Below, piece by piece: positions 18,732-26,680 of a DNA stretch of 64,000 nucleotides (positions are counted from its first letter, which is position 1; each line of letters starts with the position of its first letter). Origin of the DNA: Sulfurospirillum diekertiae (GTDB lineage: Bacteria > Campylobacterota > Campylobacteria > Campylobacterales > Sulfurospirillaceae). The translations under genes and the position numbers were made by a program. The notes below the pieces were generated by a model. That model saw only the letters and a list, made by a program, of their open reading frames with translations. It was not told the DNA's origin and searched no databases. The DNA lies in contig NZ_CP021416.1 in NCBI RefSeq assembly GCF_002162315.1, positions 806,001 to 870,000 on the forward strand. The letters run 5' to 3'.

Positions 18732-19804
18732 AAATGGCGCTCCACAATAGCGATAAACGCTTCCACACTCTTTACATGTAAAAAGTGTTCAACCAGCTCA
18801 ATGCTCAGATTTTCGCACAGCACATAGGCTTTTGTTTTGGCTTTCTTAGAACGAATCGCCTCAAGGGGTTTAGCTTTGGCAGGTACGACCAAACGGCGTG
18901 AAAGTTCTGCTCCACAAAAGCCGACACTCTGCTGTAAAATGTGCTCAGGTACGCCACCCACTTTTTTTTCAAAGGCTTTCCAAAAAGCGGAAATGGTGGG
19001 TTTGAATTGGAGAGGTTTTTTCTCAAAAAGGGTGTAGATTTCACCCAAAAGGATGTGTGCTAAAAGTGTTCCTACATCAAATCCTAAAGGACCAAAAAAA
19101 GAGAACTCTGCATCAATGATGGCGATGTTTTCATTTTTTATCATGATAGAGCCTGTGTGCAAATCACCGTGAATCAAACACTCTTTCTCCTGTTGAAAGA
19201 GGTTTAAAAGCAGATTGATATTTTGTAAAAAAAGCGCACTTTTTGATTTGGAGCAAAAGAAAGATGGCAAGACTAAAGCAGGGTGATTGGAAATGTAGGG
19301 AAAAATAAAAATATACTCTTCGCTGATACGTTTTAGCGTAGCATTTTCGTAGTAACGCTCATCTTTTTTCGGTGGTGTTTTAGCATAAAGTGTTGCTAAA
19401 AATAAGCCCAGTTTTGTGTAAATGGAAAGCGGAATAAACTGCTCAAACTGAGCACTTTGTAAGAGTTTATACTCCACAAGATCTTCCATCGCAAAGCAAA
19501 ATGCTTCTTCATCACAATGGTAAATGTTCGGAATGAATGATGGCGCGATAGTTTTAAAGTAAGAGAGCGTGTGCATCTCCACACAAATGCGTTCTTGTGG
19601 CAAAGGAAAATCTTTACCAAGAAGCCTAAGATAGGGTGCTGCATATTTGAGGATGAGTGTTTTTTTTCTCTCATCGCTGACACGAAAGATAAAATTTAAG
19701 TTACCATCTCCAATTTCACTGACATGCAAAGGCGTAGGGTTAAAAAATGTGTTTAAAGCTGTTGTCTTCTTGATATAGTCAATAATCTCGTTTTCGGTTT
19801 GCAT
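18713..19804 (-). CDS. S-methyl-5-thioribose kinase-like protein (MtnK family)
   Basis: Aminoglycoside-phosphotransferase fold of 363 residues. The N-terminal glycine-rich EIGDGNLNFIFRV, the catalytic loop HGDLHTGSI (about residue 214) and the metal motif DAEFSFFGPLGFDVG (about 231) are the MtnK signatures. MtnK phosphorylates 5-methylthioribose at C1 for methionine salvage. No other salvage gene (mtnA, mtnB, mtnD) is nearby. It is first in an operon with the fused glycosyltransferase, divergent from the radical SAM operon, so the substrate may instead be another 5-substituted ribose. The ATG at 19804 is the first in frame. One palindrome copy (18772) is read as LHVK. Confidence 0.8.
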   Translation of the reverse strand: MQTENEIIDYIKKTTALNTFFNPTPLHVSEIGDGNLNFIFRVSDERKKTLILKYAAPYLRLLGKDFPLPQERICVEMHTLSYFKTIAPSFIPNIYHCDEEAFCFAMEDLVEYKLLQSAQFEQFIPLSIYTKLGLFLATLYAKTPPKKDERYYENATLKRISEEYIFIFPYISNHPALVLPSFFCSKSKSALFLQNINLLLNLFQQEKECLIHGDLHTGSIMIKNENIAIIDAEFSFFGPLGFDVGTLLAHILLGEIYTLFEKKPLQFKPTISAFWKAFEKKVGGVPEHILQQSVGFCGAELSRRLVVPAKAKPLEAIRSKKAKTKAYVLCENLSIELVEHFLHVKSVEAFIAIVERHLCVKTH

Positions 19805-20015
19805 GTCTCAAATCCTTACATGTAAAAGCGCCATTATAGCAAAACAGTCAACAAACATTGACCGTGTTAACCTTTTTCTAAGTCGTAACAGTTTATCATG
19901 TCGTATAACTCATGTAATGGCTTAAGGTTTAAGCGTACATCAAAAGTGACATGAAACTGCTCTTTTTGATACTTTCCAAAATCCTTACATGTAAAAATTC
20001 CCTTTAGGAGAACAG
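19805..20015. promoter_or_regulatory. Divergent intergenic region between the two arms of the arsenosugar-like cluster
   Basis: These 211 bases separate the leftward mtnK-like operon from the rightward rhodanese-to-cobW operon. Two TTACATGTAA copies flank it symmetrically, at 19816 (11 bases from mtnK) and 19985 (22 bases before the rhodanese gene's Shine-Dalgarno). No clear -35/-10 pair was found. AGGAG before 20016 is the ribosome binding site. Confidence 0.4.
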
Positions 20016-20462
20016 ATGAAACTTGCTTCATTTTTTGTGTTGCCAATTGCGGCTTTATTATTGATTGGTTGTGGTGGAAAGGTCAAAGAAAACTCAAAAT
20101 ACAACTACATTACAGCAGATGAGACGGCAAAATTGATACGTGAAGATGCTTCTAAAATCGTTCTTGTTGATATTCAAGAAAAGCCTGATTTTGATGAGGA
20201 ACATTTAAAAGGTGCATTGGCGACGTATGCGTACCCTGTGAAAACAGAAGATGAAAAAGCAAGACTTGCCGCACTGCTCCCCGAAATCAAAGAGGGTCAA
20301 AAAGTGATTATTGTTTGTCCAAGGGGTGGTGGAGGAGCGGATCGCGCTTATGATTTTTATCTCTCCAAAGGTGTTAAAAAAGACAACCTTTTAACCCTCA
20401 AAGATGGACAATACGGTTGGCCGCGCGATAAAGTCAAAGATGTTTTAGCCGTCAGTAAATAA
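20016..20462 (+). CDS. Rhodanese-like lipoprotein
   Basis: Secreted lipoprotein of 148 residues. The lipobox LLIGC gives a lipidated Cys at about residue 19. A single rhodanese domain follows, with the active-site loop CPRGGGGADRA near residue 100, so the catalytic Cys is kept. Rhodaneses carry persulfide sulfur or bind oxyanions; the exported location suggests handling a sulfur, selenium or arsenic compound in the periplasm, but that is inference. It opens a run of genes overlapping by one to eleven bases (TVP38, Fe-S protein, TVP38, radical SAM), so a shared transcript is likely. Confidence 0.8.
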   Translation: MKLASFFVLPIAALLLIGCGGKVKENSKYNYITADETAKLIREDASKIVLVDIQEKPDFDEEHLKGALATYAYPVKTEDEKARLAALLPEIKEGQKVIIVCPRGGGGADRAYDFYLSKGVKKDNLLTLKDGQYGWPRDKVKDVLAVSK

Positions 20463-21133
20463 TGCTCAAACCACGCAAAATCGCGATACTGCTCTTTGTC
20501 GGTGTCGCGCTTACCCTTCTTTTTACCTGCCCTCAAAGCAGAAACTATTTTTTTGATGTGGTGGGGTTGTTCGAAGGGCTTGATATTGAAAAGATTAAAG
20601 CGTACATTCTCTCCTTTGGCATCTTAGCGCCTTTGATCTCCTTTGCCCTGATGGTTTTCCAAGCTGTTGTTGCTCCTTTGCCCGCATTTCTTATTACGTT
20701 TGCGAATGCGGCGCTGTTTGGTTGGGTGTACGGAGCTGCACTTTCATGGGTGAGTGCCATGGTGGGAGCACTTTTGTGCTTTTACATCGCCAAATTTTTA
20801 GGGCGTGAAGTGGTTGAAAAGCTGACCAGTAAGATGGCGTTAGAGAGTGTTGATGCTTTTTTTGAGAAGCATGGCACCTATGCTATTTTGATAGCACGCC
20901 TTTTACCTTTTATCTCCTTTGATGTGGTGAGTTACGCCGCAGGACTGACGTCAATGAGTCTTCGCTCTTTTTTGATCGCCACAGGTGTGGGGCAACTGCC
21001 TGCAACGCTTGTGTACTCGTATGCGGGAGAGATGCTCACAGGTGGTACTCAAACGATTGTGTATGGACTTTTGATTTTATTCTCCCTCTCAATTTTGATT
21101 TATCTGATTAAGCGAGTGTATCGTGGAAAGTAA
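20462..21133 (+). CDS. TVP38/TMEM64-family membrane protein, first copy
   Basis: Inner-membrane protein of 223 residues with about five helices and the DedA/VTT core: FGWVYGAALSWVSAMVGALLCF and a re-entrant motif around ARLLPFISFDVVSYAAG (about residues 140-160). The biochemical role of the family is not firmly known; related VTT/DedA proteins move lipids or metalloids. TVP38 genes recur near rSAM/selenodomain gene sets. It overlaps the rhodanese stop by one base and the Fe-S protein start by eleven. Confidence 0.8.
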   Translation: MLKPRKIAILLFVGVALTLLFTCPQSRNYFFDVVGLFEGLDIEKIKAYILSFGILAPLISFALMVFQAVVAPLPAFLITFANAALFGWVYGAALSWVSAMVGALLCFYIAKFLGREVVEKLTSKMALESVDAFFEKHGTYAILIARLLPFISFDVVSYAAGLTSMSLRSFLIATGVGQLPATLVYSYAGEMLTGGTQTIVYGLLILFSLSILIYLIKRVYRGK

Positions 21134-22225
21134 AATAAAAACCTACGAGAGCGAGTGTGTGGACTGTCGAAGTTGTATGAAGGGTTGCCCGATGTTGTAC
21201 AGCTTCACCATCTCACCCAAAAAATTGCTCACAAAATTTACCACGGAGATTCCCAGCTCTCAAATGGCATTTTCATGCGCCAATTGTGGTTTATGTGCGC
21301 ATATGTGTCCTCGTGACATCGACTTTGGGGCGATCTTCACAGCGTCTAAAAAGAACTACGCTGAAGATAAAAAAGTGTTGAAAAAGTATGGATACGGTGG
21401 AGTCATCTTCCATCAAAAAAGTAGTTTTTCAAAACTTTTTTCTACTACAAAAAAGTTTACACAAGGAGAGTACACCCATATGGCATTTATGCTGGATGTG
21501 CGCTAAGCTCGTACTCTCCGAGCCTCGTTCACACCGTTTTTAATTATTTACAATCCAAATGCTCAGGCATAGGTATCATTCAACAGTGCTGTGGCACTCC
21601 GACACGTGTTATGGGTGACATGGAGCAGTTTAAAATCTACCACTCACAACTTGAGCGCGATCTTGACACAATGGGCGCAACCACCGTGGTTACAGCATGT
21701 GAGAACTGCTTTATGAGCATCAAAACCTATGCACCACACATTAAAATTGTCTCACTTTATTCACTATTAGTGGAAATTGGGCTTCCCGAAAGCGCCAAGG
21801 AGCGCCATAAAAATACTTTGAAAATGGCATTGCATGACCCCTGTCCCACACGGTATGAAAAAAAGATTCATCACGATGTCCGTACCCTTTTAGCGCAGAT
21901 TGGTCTGCCGTATGAAGAGTTTAAACAAAATCGTGAGAAGACGCTGTGTTGCGGAAGTGGCGGTATGTTGGAGTTGACCAATTCTGCTTTAGCGCATGAG
22001 CAAATGCGCACGCGTGCCAGCCAAACTGAGTGTGAAAGCATCGTCAGTTACTGTCAAAGTTGCGCGGAGTCGATGAACAAAGGGGGGAAAAATGGGGTGC
22101 ATCTACTCGATCTCATCTTTAACCCAACATTTGAGATGAAGCAAAAAGAGCAAGGAACTTTAAAAAAATGGTACAACCGTTTTAGCGCACGTCAAATGAT
22201 CAGCGCTTTAAAGGATAACACATAA
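21123..22225 (+). pseudogene. Fe-S/CCG oxidoreductase (GlpC/HdrB-like), frameshifted
   Basis: Cytoplasmic electron-transfer protein with an N-terminal 2x[4Fe-4S] ferredoxin domain (CVDCRSCMKGCP and CANCGLCAHMCP) and two CCG domains. The reading frame stops at 21506; the rest (from codons in another frame, open to 22225) carries CCGTPTR, CENCF, CCGSGGM and CQSCAESM. Adding one C near 21492 restores the expected PGCALSSYSP start of the first CCG domain and joins both halves. Start is GTG 21123, overlapping the preceding stop. Family members (GlpC, HdrB, LutA) pass electrons to or from quinones or disulfides. This is the only event here that needs a base added outside a homopolymer of A or T. 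Confidence 0.78.
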
Positions 22226-22257
22226 AAAAGGTCATACTTTTTTTAGCCTTTGGCATT

Positions 22258-22866
22258 TTGATGTTTGTCTTTTATAAAAATGGCGTGCTCTCTTACGCGC
22301 AAGTCGAATCAATCAAAACGTTTGTGCTGGGCTTTGGCATTTACGCACCGCTTATTTTCATAGCTCTCTTCACACTCGCACCGCTTATCTTCTTTCCCGA
22401 TGGTATTTTGGCTCTTGCAGGTGGACTTATCTTTGGGTTTGTATGGGGGAGTGTTTACATCGTTTTAGGCGCACTGTGCGGCGGTACGTTGTCGTTTTAC
22501 CTTGCACGGCTTTATGGCAAAAAAATGCGTGAAAAATTGGCGCATGAAAAACTCATCAACTTTCAAAAAAGCGTTCAAAAGCATGGTTTTGTGATGATTT
22601 TACTGCTTCGTTTAGTCCCGCTTGTGCCGTTTAACATCATCAGTTACAGCGCTGGCTTTTCAACGATTCGCTACCGTGATTTTTTCTTTGCAACGCTTTT
22701 GGGTATGATGCCAGGTGTACTGGTGTATGCGAACATCGGCGCGCAATCGCTGAGTTTTGGAAGCAGAGAGTTTTACATCTCAGTGAGCTTATTGGTTGTG
22801 CTTGTGGTCGTTTCGATGGTTTTAAAACAACGTGTAAAAAAAAGGTTGGAAACGTATGAAAAGTAA
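22258..22866 (+). CDS. TVP38/TMEM64-family membrane protein, second copy
   Basis: Second VTT-type membrane protein of the cluster, about 200 residues, with LRLVPLVPFNIISYSAGFS matching the motif in the first copy. The start is uncertain: no ATG, GTG or TTG begins the natural N-terminus. The reading frame is open back to 22219 and an ATA at 22222 would give IKKVILFLAFGILM, a good first helix, with AAGGA 7 bases upstream. Standard starts are TTG 22258 or ATG 22261, which remove half of that helix. It overlaps the radical SAM gene by 11 bases. Confidence 0.75.
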   Translation: MMFVFYKNGVLSYAQVESIKTFVLGFGIYAPLIFIALFTLAPLIFFPDGILALAGGLIFGFVWGSVYIVLGALCGGTLSFYLARLYGKKMREKLAHEKLINFQKSVQKHGFVMILLLRLVPLVPFNIISYSAGFSTIRYRDFFFATLLGMMPGVLVYANIGAQSLSFGSREFYISVSLLVVLVVVSMVLKQRVKKRLETYEK

Positions 22867-25837
22867 TTGGCAACGCATTGTTTTTGAGGAGAGACCCCTT
22901 TATGTGCATCGTTACAGTGCGGACTGGTTTGTACCCAATGCAAGTGCGGATGCTTTGTTACAAAGTGAAGCAAAAAGCCTTGCGCATGAGGCGTTAAAAC
23001 GTCGTATTTCTGAGCCAAACCCTTTGGTTTATATACCAAAATCAACTTCTCAAACATCGCTACAAGAGTTTTGGATCCATCTGACCAATCGTTGCAATCT
23101 CTCCTGTACGCATTGCCTTTTTAGCTCTTCTCCCACCGAAAAAGATACGCTGAATTTTGAGACCATTGCTTTACATGTAAAAGAGGCGTACGCACTGGGC
23201 TGTCGGCTTTTTATCATCAGTGGTGGTGAACCGTTGGTGCATCCTGAGTTGTTGGCGTTGGTGGAGTTGATTTTAGCACTCAGCGACACCGAAGTGGTCA
23301 TCTTGACCAATGGTATGTTGCTTGAAAAAATCTTTACATGTAAAGAGTTTCCAACCTCTCGTTTGCATTTTCAAATCAGTCTTGATGGTCTGTCCAAAGA
23401 GCATGATGCCATTCGTGGGCAGGGAAGTTTTGACAAGCTTGAACATAATATTCTTTGGCTTCAAAAGGCGGGTTATTCGTTCTCTTTATCGGTGTGTTTG
23501 CATCCGCTGAATATTCACAGTTTAGAAGCCATTGTGGCATTGGCAAGTGAACTTAAAGCAGGGCATCTGCATTTCTTGTGGTATTTTTCACGTGGACGTG
23601 GTGAAAATGAGGGCTTGATAGACCAAGATATACTCTTTAAGGCGCTGATACATGCCTATGAAAAAGCGCAACAATTAGGCTTGGTCATCGACAATTTTGA
23701 AGCCCTGAAAACGCAAATCTTCGCCCCTAAAGGCACGGTACACGACGGCTCTAGTTCAGGGCGCAGTTCCATCGCTTTAGGCTACGATGGGCACTTTTAC
23801 CCGAGTGCGGCGATGGTAGGCGAAAATGAACTTTTAATGGAAGGCAAAAGCATCGCTGAAGCGCTTGAAAGTAGGGTGGCTAAAGCGATTGCATCGCATT
23901 CTATTACGTCTCTCACTTCTCCTTTTCGTTTTTTACTCGGTGGCGGTGACTTAGACCACAGCTTTTCTCATGCCAAAACGTTGATGGGCGATGATCCGTA
24001 TGAGCCACTTTTGGAAAAGCTTGCCTTGTGGCTGATCATGCAAGAGGCGAAGCGGTTTGAGCTTTTACATGTAAAGCCTGCTTTGTGTTTGGAAATGGGT
24101 GACATCTTGTACAGTTGTGGTGCGAATGAGGGTGTGGCGCATACCCATGCCAACTGTCTACTTGCCACAGGCGAGAGCGAGTCGTTGCGCCTTGTGAAAG
24201 CTTTTTACCATGATGCAGCATTGGAGGACAAAGAAGACATACTCAATCCTGCGTGCTACGAAGAGCAGTACCTCTCGCATATTCCTGCGCATTTGCGCTT
24301 TCGTGGGTATGGCTGTGGCAGTCCTATCTTAGATGCAAAGCTCAAGCAGGGTGAATCCATGCTCGATTTGGGTTCTGGCAGAGGCATTGAGTGTTTTATT
24401 GCCTCTAAATTGGTGGGTCAAACGGGACGCGTCGTGGGTGTTGATATGCTCGACTCCATGCTGAAAATCGCGCGAAGCGGGGCAGAAGAGGTGGCGCAAA
24501 GTCTGGGCTACAACAACCTCACGTTTGCCAAAGGCTATCTTGAAGCATTGCCAGAGGAAGAGGGGAGTTTTGATGTCATCACTTCCAACTGTGTGCTGAA
24601 TCTCTCTAGTCACAAACGTAAACTGTTTGCAGAAATATTTCGGGTACTTAAAAAGGGTGGAAGGCTCGTAGTTTCGGATGTTGTATGCGATGAAGAGGCA
24701 AGCGCCATCATCCGCAATGACGCAAAACTGAGTGGCGAGTGCATCGGTGGAGCACTGACACAAGTGCATCTTTTAGGACTGCTTCGCGAGAGTGGTTTTG
24801 AAAACGTGGAGCTTATCAAGCGCTTTGTTTACCGCGAAGTACAAGGGCATATGTTTTACTCACTTACGTTTGTTGCACATAAATCAAACGTGCAAAGACA
24901 GGTTGATGTTATCTATAAAGGGATTGCTGAAAGCCTTGTTTTTGAAAATGGAGTTGTGCTTCTTAAAGGCATCAAAACACGTATCAATGAGTCTTTGGCA
25001 AAGAAGTTAGAAAGTGAGCTATTTATTTTGGATGACAAAGGCAGTGTGATCAACCAAGAGGGGCAAAGCTGTTGTTGTGCGACACCACCTGAGTCCAAAC
25101 CAAGCCTTTTACTCAATCCTACAGCAAAAGTTTCTTCTCATGTAACGTCTAAGAAAAACCATAACTGTATGGTCTGCTCATCAGCGCTTGTTTACACTAC
25201 CTCACCGCACGAAGTGACATGTTACTACTGTGGAAATATGAGCGTTCAAAGCGTTACATGTAAAGAGGGGCATTATGTGTGCGATGCGTGTCATGCAAAA
25301 GAAGCGTTAGCCGTCATCGAACACATCTGCGCTACGTCTAAAGAGCGTGATATGCTTAAACTTTTTGCGCAGATACGAGAGCACCCCAGCATCCCAAAAC
25401 ACGGACCTGAACATCATGCCATGGTGCCTGCCATCATCGTGACAGCGTATAAAAATAGCGGTGGGAAACTCCCCGAAAATGCACTTAAAACAGCGATTTT
25501 ACGCGGTTCTAGTATTATGGGTGGCGCGTGTGGATTTTTAGGGATTTGCGGTGCGGCTTCGGGAGTTGGTATCGGCTTTGCGATTGTATTGGAGGCTTCA
25601 CCCGTTGCCAAAAAAGCACGTTCTGCTGCTCAAAAAGTAACGTATGCTGTGCTCGGTAAAATCGCTGAGTACGAAGCGGCGCGTTGTTGTCATAGAGAAG
25701 TCTGGACAGCCCTAAATATCGCGTCATCGTTGTCCGAAACCTTTTTACATGTAAAGCTTCTGGCACAAACAGAAGTCAAATGCGACCAAAAGAAATTTAA
25801 CCAATATTGCTACGGAAAAGAGTGCCCGATATTTTAA
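22856..25837 (+). CDS. Radical SAM - methyltransferase - DUF5714 fusion protein
   Basis: A 993-residue protein with three parts. (1) Residues about 65-330: radical SAM domain with CNLSCTHC (CxxxCxxC, residue 79 on) and SGGEPLVHPE. (2) Residues about 460-680: class I methyltransferase resembling ArsM, with motif LDLGSGRGIECF and Cys residues at CYEEQ, SNCVLNLS and GECIGG that could bind a soft metalloid. (3) Residues about 730-993: DUF5714, cysteine-rich (CCCATPP, CMVCSSA, CYYCGN, CDACH) and ending in CYGKECPIF. Both first parts use SAM. The ATG at 22856 overlaps the preceding gene. Neighbouring families suggest methylation and adenosylation-type chemistry on arsenic or a related element. Five TTACATGTAA copies lie inside. 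Substrate unproven. Confidence 0.8.
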   Translation: MKSNWQRIVFEERPLYVHRYSADWFVPNASADALLQSEAKSLAHEALKRRISEPNPLVYIPKSTSQTSLQEFWIHLTNRCNLSCTHCLFSSSPTEKDTLNFETIALHVKEAYALGCRLFIISGGEPLVHPELLALVELILALSDTEVVILTNGMLLEKIFTCKEFPTSRLHFQISLDGLSKEHDAIRGQGSFDKLEHNILWLQKAGYSFSLSVCLHPLNIHSLEAIVALASELKAGHLHFLWYFSRGRGENEGLIDQDILFKALIHAYEKAQQLGLVIDNFEALKTQIFAPKGTVHDGSSSGRSSIALGYDGHFYPSAAMVGENELLMEGKSIAEALESRVAKAIASHSITSLTSPFRFLLGGGDLDHSFSHAKTLMGDDPYEPLLEKLALWLIMQEAKRFELLHVKPALCLEMGDILYSCGANEGVAHTHANCLLATGESESLRLVKAFYHDAALEDKEDILNPACYEEQYLSHIPAHLRFRGYGCGSPILDAKLKQGESMLDLGSGRGIECFIASKLVGQTGRVVGVDMLDSMLKIARSGAEEVAQSLGYNNLTFAKGYLEALPEEEGSFDVITSNCVLNLSSHKRKLFAEIFRVLKKGGRLVVSDVVCDEEASAIIRNDAKLSGECIGGALTQVHLLGLLRESGFENVELIKRFVYREVQGHMFYSLTFVAHKSNVQRQVDVIYKGIAESLVFENGVVLLKGIKTRINESLAKKLESELFILDDKGSVINQEGQSCCCATPPESKPSLLLNPTAKVSSHVTSKKNHNCMVCSSALVYTTSPHEVTCYYCGNMSVQSVTCKEGHYVCDACHAKEALAVIEHICATSKERDMLKLFAQIREHPSIPKHGPEHHAMVPAIIVTAYKNSGGKLPENALKTAILRGSSIMGGACGFLGICGAASGVGIGFAIVLEASPVAKKARSAAQKVTYAVLGKIAEYEAARCCHREVWTALNIASSLSETFLHVKLLAQTEVKCDQKKFNQYCYGKECPIF

Positions 25838-25853
25838 AAGTAGGTAAGAGCGA

Positions 25854-26669
25854 ATGCTGAAATATAAACGTGAATTTATTGGCGAATTCTTAGGGACGTT
25901 TATGATGGTGATGTTTGGATGTGGCTCTGTTGCCGTATCGGTGTTGTTTAATGCCCATCAAGGATTGTTCCAAATAGCGACGATTTGGGGTATGGGTGTT
26001 AGTCTTGCCATTTACGCAGCACGTCATTTATCGTGCGCACATCTCAACCCAGCCGTGACGTTGGCAATGGTGACGAGCCAAAGAATGACGATCAAAAAAA
26101 TGCCTGTTTATCTGATAGGGCAGTTTCTTGGCGCTTTTAGTGCAGGCATGATGGTGTATGCGCTCTTTAATCCTTCTATTGTGGCCTTTGAAAATGCGCA
26201 TCACATGGTTCGTGGTACGCAAGAATCCATTGCGATCGCAAAAATGTTTGGTGAATATTATCAACTCCCTAACAGTACCGCTATCGTCTCGATGCCCTTG
26301 GCGATGATCGCAGAAGGATTTGGGACGTTCTGCCTTGTGCTCATCATCTTCTGTTTGACAGAGAGCTGTAATTTGGGACGACCCGATGATAATATAGCCC
26401 CCATTCTCATAGGGCTAGCCGTCACTTCCATCATCTGTCTTATCGCCCCTTTAACGCAAGCAGGTCTGAACCCCGCACGGGATTTTAGTCCCCGCATGGT
26501 TGCATGGATATTTGGCTGGAAACAAGCATCTTTTCCCGATCAAGTTGGAGGTTTCTTTTGGGTCTACATTCTTGCTCCTTTACTTGGAGGAATGAGTGCG
26601 GGATTTTTATTTACACACCTCATTGAGCCTCTAATGCGTAACAAATGTGAAAAATGTGACTGCCAATAA
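25854..26669 (+). CDS. MIP-family aquaglyceroporin with Cys-rich C-terminus
   Basis: Membrane channel of 271 residues with six helices and both NPA boxes: HLNPAVT near residue 64 and GLNPARDFSPR near residue 204. The Asp after NPAR is the glycerol-channel (GlpF) type, so small polyols or As(OH)3-like solutes can pass in family members. The last residues (NKCEKCDCQ) add three cysteines, absent from ordinary GlpF and suited to metalloid binding. It starts 16 bases after the radical SAM fusion gene and 11 bases before the CobW gene, so it is likely part of that operon. Uptake or efflux of a metalloid compound is inferred, similar in concept to AqpS of ars operons. Confidence 0.85.
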   Translation: MLKYKREFIGEFLGTFMMVMFGCGSVAVSVLFNAHQGLFQIATIWGMGVSLAIYAARHLSCAHLNPAVTLAMVTSQRMTIKKMPVYLIGQFLGAFSAGMMVYALFNPSIVAFENAHHMVRGTQESIAIAKMFGEYYQLPNSTAIVSMPLAMIAEGFGTFCLVLIIFCLTESCNLGRPDDNIAPILIGLAVTSIICLIAPLTQAGLNPARDFSPRMVAWIFGWKQASFPDQVGGFFWVYILAPLLGGMSAGFLFTHLIEPLMRNKCEKCDCQ

Positions 26670-26680
26670 AAAGGATGATG

